A stretch of 20,149 bases of DNA from CAZITB01 sp964542055 (GCA_964542055.1 CAZITB010000043.1:1-20149); one strand, 5' to 3'; counted from the first letter of the stretch, positions 7,310 to 15,535 are shown. The notes: generated from the sequence alone by a model not told the origin. Translations and numbers: made by a program.

Positions 7310-7325
7310 TCCAGTATTGACTGGA
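7310..7325. repeat. Small hairpin in the mre operon leader
   Basis: TCCAGT-ATTG-ACTGGA is a perfect 6-bp inverted repeat with a 4-nt loop, followed by an AT-rich stretch with T5 at 7336-7340. It is too weak for a confident terminator but sits in the leader between the predicted promoter and the first gene, so it could act in the RNA or as a protein site. Confidence 0.35.
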
Positions 7326-7412
7326 TTTTAAAATCTTTTTAGCTATAATTTGTAAATTTATGGATTTATAGGGCATATAAATTATTTTGCCCCCTTGAAA
7401 GGAGTGTGAATT

Positions 7413-8285
7413 TTGAGTTCTTTCACAAAATTTTTAGTAGTGATGGTTTCCCTTTTTACTGTTGCACTTTGCGGTGTTGTTGTTACATACGTTGCCAGTG
7501 CCAATAACTGGAAAGCCGAGTATCAGGATTTGAATAATTCGGTTGATTCAATCAAAAAAGCCCTCGCATCTGAAAAACGTCAGGCTACCGAACAAGTCGC
7601 ACAGGCACAGGAAGTTGCCGATCAGCTCAGAGAAGAAAACAACCAGTTGAATGCACAACTATCAGCTGCTCAGAACGATCTTGCCGATGCGCAAAGACAA
7701 GCTCGTCTCTACAATCAGCGAGTAAGTGATTCGACTGGAACCATAGCAGGTTTGCAACAGACTATCGAGAGCCTAAGAACTTCTTTGAGTGCTACCCAGC
7801 AGGATCTGACCAATAAAACTGGTCAGCTTGCCTCGGCACAGAAAAAGTTAAACGAGATCAATACCGAGCTTGACGAAAAGATTGTCGAACTGCAGACGCT
7901 GGAGATTGAAAACAAAAAGCTGCTTGAGATCAAGTCGGACCTTGAACAGATTGTTGCTAACAAGGCAACTTCCGGAACTGTTTCGCCGGTAACTACTTCA
8001 CGGGGCAATGCGAGAGTTGTATCCGCCCAGCCTTCCGGGGCCAAATATTCCCAGGCCGACCTAAAGGCAAGAATTACCGAAGTGGATTTGAGAAACAAGC
8101 TGGCCACAATCAGCATCGGAGCAGCAGACGGTGTAAGCACCGGAATGAGGTTTCACATTACCAGGGGCAATCAGTTCATTGCCGATATGGTAATTACCCA
8201 CGTTGACCAGGAAAGAGCAGCGGGAGTTCTGGAACTGGTCCAGTCTACCCCTACAGTTGGCGATAACGCTTCGTTAAACCTTTAA
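7413..8285 (+). CDS. MreC-like coiled-coil membrane protein
   Basis: Not assignable to a named family. The 290-residue product has one N-terminal membrane anchor (about 5-28), a long coiled coil (about 35-175) rich in Gln, Ala, Glu and Leu, a Thr/Ser/Gly linker (178-212) and a compact C-terminal domain (213-290). That domain reads ATISIGAADGVSTGMRF and later VGDNASL, the layout of small beta domains and very similar in spacing to LDINRGARDGLKTGQYV in MreC two genes downstream. The overall topology (anchor, coiled coil, beta domain) is also that of MreC. The TTG start has GAAAGGAG eight bases upstream (7397-7404). It heads the operon with mreBCD and PBP2, so a role as scaffold in wall elongation is inferred from context and architecture only. 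Confidence 0.8.
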   Translation: MSSFTKFLVVMVSLFTVALCGVVVTYVASANNWKAEYQDLNNSVDSIKKALASEKRQATEQVAQAQEVADQLREENNQLNAQLSAAQNDLADAQRQARLYNQRVSDSTGTIAGLQQTIESLRTSLSATQQDLTNKTGQLASAQKKLNEINTELDEKIVELQTLEIENKKLLEIKSDLEQIVANKATSGTVSPVTTSRGNARVVSAQPSGAKYSQADLKARITEVDLRNKLATISIGAADGVSTGMRFHITRGNQFIADMVITHVDQERAAGVLELVQSTPTVGDNASLNL

Positions 8286-8312
8286 TTCAAGTTTGGCCCA
8301 TAGGGATTTATT

Positions 8313-8462
8313 ATGGCAAAAGATAAAAAAGTAAAACCTTCATCGAATGTTTATACCGCATTGCTTGCTATTTCGGCACTGGCGGTTATAAGTACGGCAG
8401 TTTATGTAGGATTTATGTGCTACAACCAGTATGAAACTATTTTCAAGGTTGTCGCACCATAA
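8313..8462 (+). CDS. 49-residue single-pass membrane protein
   Basis: A short open frame lies between the coiled-coil gene and mreB. Its product starts MAKDKKVKPSSN, a lysine-rich cytoplasmic end, followed by one hydrophobic helix (about residues 13-36, TALLAISALAVISTAVYVGF) and a short tail ending FKVVAP. AGGGA lies six bases upstream of the ATG. The positive-inside charge pattern, proper ribosome site and position inside the operon support a real gene. No family was recognised; a small accessory subunit of the MreBCD/PBP2 machinery is a reasonable guess by location. It is easily missed because it is under 60 residues. Confidence 0.75.
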   Translation: MAKDKKVKPSSNVYTALLAISALAVISTAVYVGFMCYNQYETIFKVVAP

Positions 8463-8580
8463 AGATTTGTATCTATTGATCCAAATAGCCGATACAGATT
8501 CAGATAGCTGTAAAAATTGGCAAGCTGCCGGTGAAGTATTCGGTTTAAGGGATTTGAAAAACTAAATAAAGGGAGTTATC

Positions 8581-9642
8581 GTGCTGTTTGATCTTTTGGA
8601 TAAAATTTACGGCTGGTTTAGCATGGACATGGGTATCGATCTGGGAACCTGCAATACTCTCGTTTGTGTTCGTGAAGAAGGTATTGTCCTGAATGAGCCA
8701 TCGGTGGTGGCAGTGCGAAAAGGCACAAACGTAGTTTTAAACAACGGCGAAGCGGTCGGACTGGTTGCCCGCGAGATGCTGGGCAAAACACCCGGGTCGA
8801 TCACAGCGATCAGGCCTTTGAAAGACGGGGTTATCAGTGATTTCGAAATAACAGAGGCGATGCTTAGCTACTTTATCAAAAAGGTCCACGGCAATGGCGC
8901 TTTGATCATTCCTCCCCGCGTAGTTATCGCAGTTCCAAGCGGTATAACGGCAGTCGAAAGACGAGCGGTTATTGACAGTGCCGAACGTGCCGGTGCCAGA
9001 AAGGTTTATCTGATCGATGAGCCAATGGCTGCCGGATTAGGCGCGGGACTTCCAATAACCGAACCTACCGCTTCGATGATAGTCGATATCGGCGGCGGTA
9101 CCACAGAGGTCGCGATCATGTCGCTTGGCGATATAAGCAACTGCGAATCTGTACGAATCGGCGGGGACAATTTCGATGAAGCCATTATCAATCATTTAAA
9201 AAGAACATACAATCTGCTGATCGGTGAACCAAGAGCCGAGCAGGTAAAGATACAAATCGGTTCGGCATGTCCGCTCGAAGAAGAACTGACCATGGAAGTG
9301 GCTGGCCGAGATACTATTTCAGGCTTGCCGCGAAAGATCGTCATTACCAGCGAAGAAATACGCGAGGCACTCAGAGAGCCTATCGCGGGAATAATCGAGT
9401 CTGTAATGAAGACGCTGGAAAAGGCAGAGCCGGAACTGGCTGCCGATCTTATCGAAAACGGTGTGCACCTTGCCGGGGGCGGATCTTTGCTTCGAGGCAT
9501 GACCACCGTACTGGCAAATTCGACCGGCCTGAAGGTGATCATCGCAGATGATCCGCTAACATGTGTTGCAAGAGGCACGAGCATTTACCTGGAGAATTTC
9601 GATATTCTCAAGGAAACGCTCGACCAGAAGAACCAGTCTTAA
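8581..9642 (+). CDS. mreB: Rod shape-determining protein MreB
   Basis: Actin-like ATPase forming membrane-associated filaments that guide sidewall peptidoglycan synthesis. The 353-residue length is normal. ATPase motifs are present: phosphate 1 DLGTCNT (20-26, with Cys where Ala is usual), NEPSVVAV, the connect/phosphate 2 region VDIGGGTTEVAIMS, and adenosine motif HLAGGGSLLRGM near residue 298. The N-terminal MLFDLLDKIYGWF could form the amphipathic membrane-binding helix. The start is GTG with GGGAG five bases upstream (8571-8575). It is followed by mreC (45-base gap), mreD and PBP2 in one direction. Confidence 0.97.
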   Translation: MLFDLLDKIYGWFSMDMGIDLGTCNTLVCVREEGIVLNEPSVVAVRKGTNVVLNNGEAVGLVAREMLGKTPGSITAIRPLKDGVISDFEITEAMLSYFIKKVHGNGALIIPPRVVIAVPSGITAVERRAVIDSAERAGARKVYLIDEPMAAGLGAGLPITEPTASMIVDIGGGTTEVAIMSLGDISNCESVRIGGDNFDEAIINHLKRTYNLLIGEPRAEQVKIQIGSACPLEEELTMEVAGRDTISGLPRKIVITSEEIREALREPIAGIIESVMKTLEKAEPELAADLIENGVHLAGGGSLLRGMTTVLANSTGLKVIIADDPLTCVARGTSIYLENFDILKETLDQKNQS

Positions 9643-9687
9643 CAACTTTAAACCGCGGGTGCCGCTGTCCGCGTTTGCTTAAAGCCT

Positions 9688-10542
9688 ATGCGAAGAAGCT
9701 CAATAAGAATAACCAAACCGATGCTGGCAATAATGGCTGTGCTTGTCGGAGTGCTTGGTTTGTTGATGCCTGATTCGATGTCGGGCAAATTCCACGATGT
9801 ATTCGTATATTCATTTGGCCCGCTTTTGAAAATTGGCACCGATGCTCATATCTCGGCTCTTCCTGAGCAATTTGCACCTTCTCGAACGGTGGACTTTAAA
9901 AAGTATCAGCAGCTGGCCAATGAAAAAGACGATATCGAACAAAAGCTAAAGACCCTTCAGCGAAAATTTCTTCAGCTCCACAGCGAATATGAACTGGCAA
10001 CGGGCACACGCGGGCGGCTGCCCGATGTCGGGCCCGGTCATATCTGGGCCGAGGTGATAACCTTTGGGTCCCAAAATTCTACACTGGATATAAACCGCGG
10101 GGCTCGCGATGGTTTAAAGACCGGTCAATATGTCATCGGCCAGGACTGTCTTGTGGGAACAATCTCGCGGGTAAACAACTATTCGGCACGGGTAGAGCTT
10201 TTGACCAGCTCCAGCCACGAACTTATTGCAGAGGTTGAGGCGGTCGATCCTGAGGGCAAAAACATTTACCGACGGGCGATTTTAAAAGGAGACGGCAAAG
10301 GCGGTTGTTTGATCGGCGGTGTTGGAACAGCTTATAAGATCAAGACAGGCAATTTTGTTTATGCCTATGCCAGGGCTGGGTATCTCAATTCGCCGCTGGT
10401 AATTGGCAAGGTAAGTTCCATTGAGCACGACAAGGCCGACCCGCTGTTTTGGGATATCAAGGTTCAGCCTGGTTTTGATGTCAGTAATCTAAAAAAAGTG
10501 TTTGCGGTTACGATGGAACCGGTTGGGGAGATGAGCCAATGA
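9688..10542 (+). CDS. mreC: Rod shape-determining protein MreC
   Basis: Periplasmic scaffold of the elongasome that binds and activates PBP2. The 284-residue product has an N-terminal anchor (about 13-28, PMLAIMAVLVGVLGLLM), a coiled coil (about 68-105) and the two-barrel MreC beta domain (about 120-278), with the characteristic INRGARDGLKTGQYVI...LVGTISRVNNYSARVELLT pattern. It ends at a TGA overlapping the mreD ATG (ATGA). The ribosome site before the ATG is weak; translation may partly depend on the preceding mreB. The basic MRRSSIR end fits a cytoplasmic N-terminus. Confidence 0.93.
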   Translation: MRRSSIRITKPMLAIMAVLVGVLGLLMPDSMSGKFHDVFVYSFGPLLKIGTDAHISALPEQFAPSRTVDFKKYQQLANEKDDIEQKLKTLQRKFLQLHSEYELATGTRGRLPDVGPGHIWAEVITFGSQNSTLDINRGARDGLKTGQYVIGQDCLVGTISRVNNYSARVELLTSSSHELIAEVEAVDPEGKNIYRRAILKGDGKGGCLIGGVGTAYKIKTGNFVYAYARAGYLNSPLVIGKVSSIEHDKADPLFWDIKVQPGFDVSNLKKVFAVTMEPVGEMSQ

Positions 10543-11030
10543 GGGGTATATATTTCGCTATACTTTTTTTTATTGGGGTCATTTTACAGGGCGGAAACAT
10601 TCTCAACTACATTGCCCTGGGTGATTTCAACATTAAACCGGATATTTTGATTACCCTTCTGGTTTATTTTGCAATTCGCTTCGATGGAATAATGGCGGTA
10701 ATCGCGGCGTTTATGCTGGGCTTTGCCGCTGATATCATCATGCTTCCTATCGGAACATTTATTATAACTTATGTACTGGCCGGTACTGCCATATCCGGGA
10801 TGAAAAAATCTTCGTTGATCGGCAGCGTTATCGCACAGGCGCTTTTGATATTTGTAACCGTATTTTTGATACTATTGGCGTCAAACGGAATAAAAATGAT
10901 CGCTGACAAGGCTGTGTCTGATCATTTCGTTTATAGAAGTTTTGCCACGGCGGTTTACTCAGGTTTGATTGCGCCCTTTGCAATATGGGTGGCTGACCTG
11001 GCAGCGCCGTTATTTGGGTTTAAGAAGTAA
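10539..11030 (+). CDS. mreD: Rod shape-determining protein MreD
   Basis: Integral membrane partner of MreC and PBP2. The 163-residue length and five to six hydrophobic segments fit the family; it has the conserved region KPDILITLLVYFA followed by FMLGFAADIIML, where MreD proteins carry a G-x-x-x-D motif. Its ATG overlaps the mreC stop, and its TAA overlaps the following ATG (TAATG), so all three are translationally coupled. Similarity is low, as usual for MreD, and the call leans on topology and position. Confidence 0.9.
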   Translation: MRGIYFAILFFIGVILQGGNILNYIALGDFNIKPDILITLLVYFAIRFDGIMAVIAAFMLGFAADIIMLPIGTFIITYVLAGTAISGMKKSSLIGSVIAQALLIFVTVFLILLASNGIKMIADKAVSDHFVYRSFATAVYSGLIAPFAIWVADLAAPLFGFKK

Positions 11031-13126
11031 TGTACAGCAAGCGACTAAAAATTTTTTTCGGGTTTTGCCTTTTTTTAGTGATTATCTGTCTTTTGAGGCT
11101 TTTTACTATGCAGAGCGGCGGTTCACGGGCCCAGGCTCTGGAAGTAATCGATTCGATGCGAAACACCGCACCAGTTCAGCTGCCCACGCTTCGGGGCAAG
11201 ATAGTTGACAGACACGGAAAAACCCTTGCCGTTGACAAGCCCAGCTACTTCATATATGTCAACTACCGGCTGACCCGGCTGCTCGATGATAACTGGCAGT
11301 TTGCCAAACTCATACGCAAAATGGCTCGCGGCGTTGAAGAAGATACCGCCCGTGCACAGCTCCAGGAGGAGTTTGCAGATGACATCCGCGATTTGTATAA
11401 ACTGATAGATTTCTGCGCGAAACTGGAAGGTAATAGTGAGGCTGAAATAAAGGAGCTGATACAGAAGATTAATGACAGGGTATGGTGGCTGAGAAGTTAT
11501 ATCGCATGGCGGAAATACTATCCTGGCAGGGATTTTTCACAATTCGAAGAGACGGTGCCGTCCCGTATTGAGCGGATCAAGCTGGCTGCATCTGAAAGCA
11601 TAATCGAGATGTATCAGAACCACAGCCTTATTGAGCTGACCGGGGAGGATGATATGTTTGCTGCGGAGGTGGCTTTTGCCGATCAGGATTTAATTGAGGT
11701 CTCGGCAAAATCGGTCCGCAGCTATCCTTTCGGGCCCGTTGCCAGCCAAATCATCGGTTGGGTAAAGCCTAAGTATGATACCAATGATGATGAAATTGCT
11801 AAGTTTCTGTTAGATGACCCTTTGGGCTCTTACCAGGGGCAGGAACTGGCAGGGTTCAAAGGGGCCGAATGGGTATGCGAGGCGTATCTTCGCGGCCGCA
11901 GAGGCCGGGTTCACCATGATATGGATGGGAATTTGTTGGAAAACACCCCCACAAGGTTCGGCAGTGATGTTAAGCTTACCATTGATATTGAGCTGCAGAG
12001 CCGTATCGAGCAGATGCTTACCGACCCTTGCGCCAATCCCGGCTTTTACGATGGGCCCTCCGCGGCGGTGGTTATTGATGTGCCCACTGGCGAGGTTTTG
12101 GCGGCGGCGTCTGTGCCGAGGTTTGATCTGAACATGGCCAGAGAAAATTACAAGCAGTATTACCTGGATGACCCGTGTAAGCCGTATCTAAACCGGGCAC
12201 TGGAAAAGCTTTATCCTGCGGGTTCGACTATTAAGCCGCTAATTTTTATCGCCGCCAACGCCGAGGGGCTTCTAAGTTCCGCTGCGGTAATATCGTGTCC
12301 GGCCCAGACGGCGCCGCGCGGCTGGCCAAGCTGCTGGATATGGCGGCAGTTTGATAGCTGTCACGATTACCAGTTCTCAGACGGTGCTGGCAACAATGCA
12401 CGCAACGCGATAAAGGGAAGCTGTAATATTTACTTTTCACATGCCGCCGATAAGCTCGATTCTCGCGATTTGCAGAAGTGGTTTTATAATTTTGGTTTCG
12501 GCAGGCGGCTGCTGGATTCGCCCGACTTTGACAGTGTAAATATCGCCCCCGATGATATGGAAAAACTCGGACGCAAATTGGACGAATCCGCCGGAGTTAT
12601 CTGGACCGGTTTCGCCCAGTCAAAAGACTTGGAATTGGCTGAAATGCCGCCCATACGTGCACGGGATAAACGCTTTTTCGGAATTGGTCAAGCAGACATG
12701 CGAACAACCGTTTTGCAGGTAGCAAACGAAATGGCAACAATTGCACGAGGCGGAGTATTTCGGCAGGTGCGGTTGTTCGATGATAATTCGCCGGGCCGGT
12801 TTATATCGCTGGGTATTTCCAGGGCGGCAATTGCGACAGTCAAAGAGGGAATGTACGCAGTGGTCAACGAGTACCAAGGAACTGCGAGGCGGGCATTTGA
12901 AAATACCGATTACAAGGCGGCGGGATTGAGGGTTTACGGCAAGACCGGTTCGACGCAGAATCCAAGCTGTGCGTGGTTTGCCGGTTTTTTTGAGGACAAC
13001 CGGGGCAGGCAGCTGGCGATGGCGGTAGTGGTGGAAAACGGCCAGAGCGGTGCGGGCGATGCGGGGCCGCTGGGCAGGGAAATTATAGAGATTTGCCGGC
13101 GAGCGGGTTATGTGGGGAGTGAGTGA
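11030..13126 (+). CDS. mrdA: Penicillin-binding protein 2 (peptidoglycan D,D-transpeptidase)
   Basis: Class B penicillin-binding protein that cross-links peptidoglycan during elongation. An N-terminal membrane anchor (about 7-26) is followed by a pedestal/dimerisation region starting LRGKIVDRHGKTLA, with a roughly 120-residue insertion of charged helices (about 85-205), and a transpeptidase domain with all three motifs: Ser399-T-I-Lys402, Ser464-C-Asn466 and Lys638-T-G. Length is 698, longer than E. coli PBP2 (633), mostly because of the N-terminal insertion. It is coupled to mreD by a TAATG overlap. RodA, its usual partner glycosyltransferase, is not in the window. The gene ends one base from the convergent queE stop, with no visible terminator. 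Confidence 0.95.
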   Translation: MYSKRLKIFFGFCLFLVIICLLRLFTMQSGGSRAQALEVIDSMRNTAPVQLPTLRGKIVDRHGKTLAVDKPSYFIYVNYRLTRLLDDNWQFAKLIRKMARGVEEDTARAQLQEEFADDIRDLYKLIDFCAKLEGNSEAEIKELIQKINDRVWWLRSYIAWRKYYPGRDFSQFEETVPSRIERIKLAASESIIEMYQNHSLIELTGEDDMFAAEVAFADQDLIEVSAKSVRSYPFGPVASQIIGWVKPKYDTNDDEIAKFLLDDPLGSYQGQELAGFKGAEWVCEAYLRGRRGRVHHDMDGNLLENTPTRFGSDVKLTIDIELQSRIEQMLTDPCANPGFYDGPSAAVVIDVPTGEVLAAASVPRFDLNMARENYKQYYLDDPCKPYLNRALEKLYPAGSTIKPLIFIAANAEGLLSSAAVISCPAQTAPRGWPSCWIWRQFDSCHDYQFSDGAGNNARNAIKGSCNIYFSHAADKLDSRDLQKWFYNFGFGRRLLDSPDFDSVNIAPDDMEKLGRKLDESAGVIWTGFAQSKDLELAEMPPIRARDKRFFGIGQADMRTTVLQVANEMATIARGGVFRQVRLFDDNSPGRFISLGISRAAIATVKEGMYAVVNEYQGTARRAFENTDYKAAGLRVYGKTGSTQNPSCAWFAGFFEDNRGRQLAMAVVVENGQSGAGDAGPLGREIIEICRRAGYVGSE

Positions 13127-13127
13127 A

Positions 13128-13817
13128 TTATTTTTCTTTTTGGTTGGGCCAGAGGAGGACCTGGAGGCGGGGTGAGAATCTGAATCCGGTTTTTATGCAA
13201 ACATCAGCAATCCATTTTGATTTAGTTATATAGTCCTGGGGGGTGACGGCTTGGGGCATGAGCATTACTTTGTCGGGGTTGGGTGAAAGTTTGTCAACCA
13301 CTTCTGCTATTTCGTTGAGGTCTGACTGGGTATCTACGACGAATTTGAGCTGGTAGCTGTAGCTTTGCATAAGTGAGCGTATGGCTTTTAAATTGAGGCA
13401 GAACCGTTTGTGTTGTTGTTTCAGTTCCGGTTCTTCGGGCCAGGAGTTGCTCAGTTTTGGGCTGATGCTCATAAGGTCGCATTTTAAATTTTCAATGTAT
13501 TCTATACCGGAAGTTTCGATGGTGATGTGCATGGGAGAATTGGACATGAAATTTATAAACTCAGAAAAGTTTTTGCTTACCATCGGTTCGCCGCCGGTAA
13601 CTACGATATGTCCGCAGGGCTTGGACATGATATATTTTTTTACCTGATCGAAAGTGTAATTTTTGCCGGATTCTGGTGACCATGCATATTTGGTATCGCA
13701 CCATTTGCACCTGAGGGGGCATCCCGCGAGGCGGATAAAGATGCTGGTTACGCCGGCAAGTGAGCCTTCGCCCTGCAGGCTGGTAAAAATTTCATTTATC
13801 TTAATTGTTTCAGGCAT
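13128..13817 (-). CDS. queE: 7-carboxy-7-deazaguanine synthase (radical SAM)
   Basis: Converts 6-carboxy-tetrahydropterin to 7-carboxy-7-deazaguanine, the ring-contraction step of preQ0 synthesis. The 229-residue product carries SLQGEG (13-18), the radical SAM cluster motif C33-x3-C37-x2-C40 (GCPLRCKWCDT) and VVTGGEP, all diagnostic of QueE. It overlaps the queC 3' end by eight bases on the same strand, so queC-queE form an operon. It faces the PBP2 gene stop to stop. QueD, which makes its substrate, is not in the window. Confidence 0.95.
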   Translation of the reverse strand: MPETIKINEIFTSLQGEGSLAGVTSIFIRLAGCPLRCKWCDTKYAWSPESGKNYTFDQVKKYIMSKPCGHIVVTGGEPMVSKNFSEFINFMSNSPMHITIETSGIEYIENLKCDLMSISPKLSNSWPEEPELKQQHKRFCLNLKAIRSLMQSYSYQLKFVVDTQSDLNEIAEVVDKLSPNPDKVMLMPQAVTPQDYITKSKWIADVCIKTGFRFSPRLQVLLWPNQKEK

Positions 13818-14508
13818 ATTCTATGGGGTCCTCTAAATTGGCTTGTTCGAAGCCTTTTAACCGGAGTTTGCATGAGTCGCATTTTCCGCAGGCTTTGGAG
13901 CCGATGGGATCATAGCAGCTGTGAGTTAGTGAATAATCGACGCCAAGTTTTGTGCCCTGGAGGATAATCTGTGCCTTGGTCATTTCGATAATCGGGGTCC
14001 ATATAGTGAATTTACCTTTGCATTCGACAGTTGCGGCGGTTGCAAGGTTTGCGGTATCTTGAAAGGCGCTGATGAATTCGCCGCGGCAATCGGGATAGCC
14101 GGAATAATCCATTGCGTTTACTCCGATGAAGATATCGAAGAGGCCCAGGACTTCGGCCCAAGCGGTTGCATAGCTTAGGAAAATCAGGTTTCTCGCGGGG
14201 ACGTAAGTTATTGGGATATCATGAGAGTTGTTTTGTTTGAACTCGCGGTCCTTTGGCACCGGTATATTCTGGTCGGTCAGAGCGCTTCCACCTATCGCGG
14301 CTAAGTCGATAGTGATGATCTTATGTTCGATGACACCCATTGAATCGGCGATTTTACGGGCGTGTTCTATTTCTATTTTGTGTCTCTGGCCGTATCCGAA
14401 GGTCATTGCGTAGCATTCGAAACCTTTATTTTCGGCGATTGCAAGGGTTGTGGCGGAATCTAAACCTCCGCTTAGCAGTACCAGTGCTCTTTGTTTTGTA
14501 TTGTCCAT
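13810..14508 (-). CDS. queC: 7-cyano-7-deazaguanine synthase
   Basis: ATP-dependent enzyme converting 7-carboxy-7-deazaguanine to preQ0. The 232-residue product has the PP-loop SGGLDS (13-18) and the zinc-binding cysteines C198, C207, C210 and C213 within HSCYDPIG...CGKCDSC. The ATG at 14508 has AAGGAA six bases upstream (14515-14520). It lies first in a minus-strand operon with queE, and divergent from queF, the next enzyme in the pathway. Confidence 0.96.
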   Translation of the reverse strand: MDNTKQRALVLLSGGLDSATTLAIAENKGFECYAMTFGYGQRHKIEIEHARKIADSMGVIEHKIITIDLAAIGGSALTDQNIPVPKDREFKQNNSHDIPITYVPARNLIFLSYATAWAEVLGLFDIFIGVNAMDYSGYPDCRGEFISAFQDTANLATAATVECKGKFTIWTPIIEMTKAQIILQGTKLGVDYSLTHSCYDPIGSKACGKCDSCKLRLKGFEQANLEDPIEYA

Positions 14509-14539
14509 TTTTAATTCCTTGTCAAATGCAGATATTTTA

Positions 14540-14567
14540 ATTATATTGAAAATAGGCCTCCAGTCAA
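14540..14567 (-). promoter_or_regulatory. Sigma-70-type promoter for queC-queE
   Basis: On the minus strand TTGACT (14567-14562), a 16-bp spacer and consensus TATAAT (14545-14540). Transcription would start near 14533, giving a leader of about 25 bases, too short for a preQ1 riboswitch. A weaker plus-strand match for queF is TTGAAA (14546-14551), 17 bp, GATAAG (14569-14574), which would overlap it. Confidence 0.65.
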
Positions 14568-14612
14568 GATAAGCGGAGGTTTAAAATTATTTTTTGAAAT
14601 ACAGGAGCATAG

Positions 14613-14960
14613 ATGACCGAAAAACCGCAACTTGATTGTTTCGATAATCCGAATCCGAACCGGGATTACGTGATAACGACCATATGTCCGGAGTTTACAA
14701 GTGTTTGCCCGAAGACTGGCCATCCGGATTTTGGTACTATTATTATCGAGTATATTCCTGATAAGCTGTGTATTGAACTGAAGAGTTTGAAGTATTACAT
14801 GCAGAGTTTTCGAAATAAGGGCATATTTTACGAGGCATTGACCAATGAAATACTCGATGATCTTGTTGCGGCATGTCAACCGCGCTGGATGAAGATAGTT
14901 TCGAAATTTACACCACGCGGTGGAATATCAACCGATGTGACGGTTGAACATAAAATGTAA
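14613..14960 (+). CDS. queF: NADPH-dependent 7-cyano-7-deazaguanine reductase (short QueF)
   Basis: Reduces the nitrile of preQ0 to the aminomethyl group of preQ1, the tRNA-queuosine precursor. The unimodular type is indicated by FTSVCPKTGHPDFG with nucleophile Cys32 and acid Asp39, and the QueF signature ELKSLKYY followed by FRNKGIFYEA. At 115 residues it is shorter than B. subtilis QueF (165) but contains the whole T-fold core. The ATG has AGGAG five bases upstream. It is divergent from queC and 31 bases before a zinc-ribbon gene. Confidence 0.95.
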   Translation: MTEKPQLDCFDNPNPNRDYVITTICPEFTSVCPKTGHPDFGTIIIEYIPDKLCIELKSLKYYMQSFRNKGIFYEALTNEILDDLVAACQPRWMKIVSKFTPRGGISTDVTVEHKM

Positions 14961-14991
14961 ATTTGGAAAATGAAAGATCAAGAAAGGATAT

Positions 14992-15504
14992 ATGGCAATT
15001 ATTTTGCATTGCGAATCGTGCGGGGCTAAGATAAAGGCGCCTGACGAAGGAGGAGGCAAGTACGGTAGATGTCCAAATTGCAACCATCGGAATTATATTC
15101 CAGCTGCTAGGATCGGCGATGAGCCGGAATTGAAGCTGGCTCCTATTGACCCGAATGAGGAGACGCGATACGCTCGTTTGATGGAGGAAACCAGTGAGCT
15201 GACTCGGCAGATTCTGGATGAGAATGAGCCATTAGATGAAGATTCGACGCAAAATGAAGCGGAAAAATCGGGGGGTATTTCCGAACGTGTGCTTTTAAGG
15301 CAGATAGTTATTTACCTGGTGCAGACGGCTCATGGGCAGCTCGAAGCGGCGGAGAGGACTTTTGGAACGATTGAACCTTATGAAAACAAGGCCTGTGAAC
15401 TTCTGGAGAATATGAAACGTGCATCCCAGGTGGAGGCGGAGCTTGCGGATATTTCGCCTCATGTTTTGAAAGGTTTGATGGACGATCTGAAGGGTAAATT
15501 ATAA
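14992..15504 (+). CDS. Zinc-ribbon protein with a helical C-terminal half
   Basis: Not assignable to a named function. The 170-residue product starts with a zinc ribbon, C7-x2-C10 and C27-x2-C30, in the CESCGAKIKAPDEGGGKYG style common at the start of planctomycete proteins. An acidic linker (about 45-95) leads to a helical region (about 98-168) containing LLRQIVIYLVQTAHGQLEAAERTF. No membrane segment or catalytic motif is evident. GAAAGGA precedes the ATG at unusually short spacing (three bases). It probably shares a transcript with queF, but nothing links it to queuosine beyond position. Confidence 0.8.
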   Translation: MAIILHCESCGAKIKAPDEGGGKYGRCPNCNHRNYIPAARIGDEPELKLAPIDPNEETRYARLMEETSELTRQILDENEPLDEDSTQNEAEKSGGISERVLLRQIVIYLVQTAHGQLEAAERTFGTIEPYENKACELLENMKRASQVEAELADISPHVLKGLMDDLKGKL

Positions 15505-15535
15505 GCACTTGCCTATAATCGTCTTAGGGTTAGAC

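Noticed and set aside
14509..14612. Possible preQ1 riboswitch between queC and queF
   Set aside because: Neither strand shows the small preQ1 pseudoknot pattern, and the predicted queC leader is only about 25 bases. The CCTCC/GGAGG pairing (14558-14578) is weak and overlaps the promoter.
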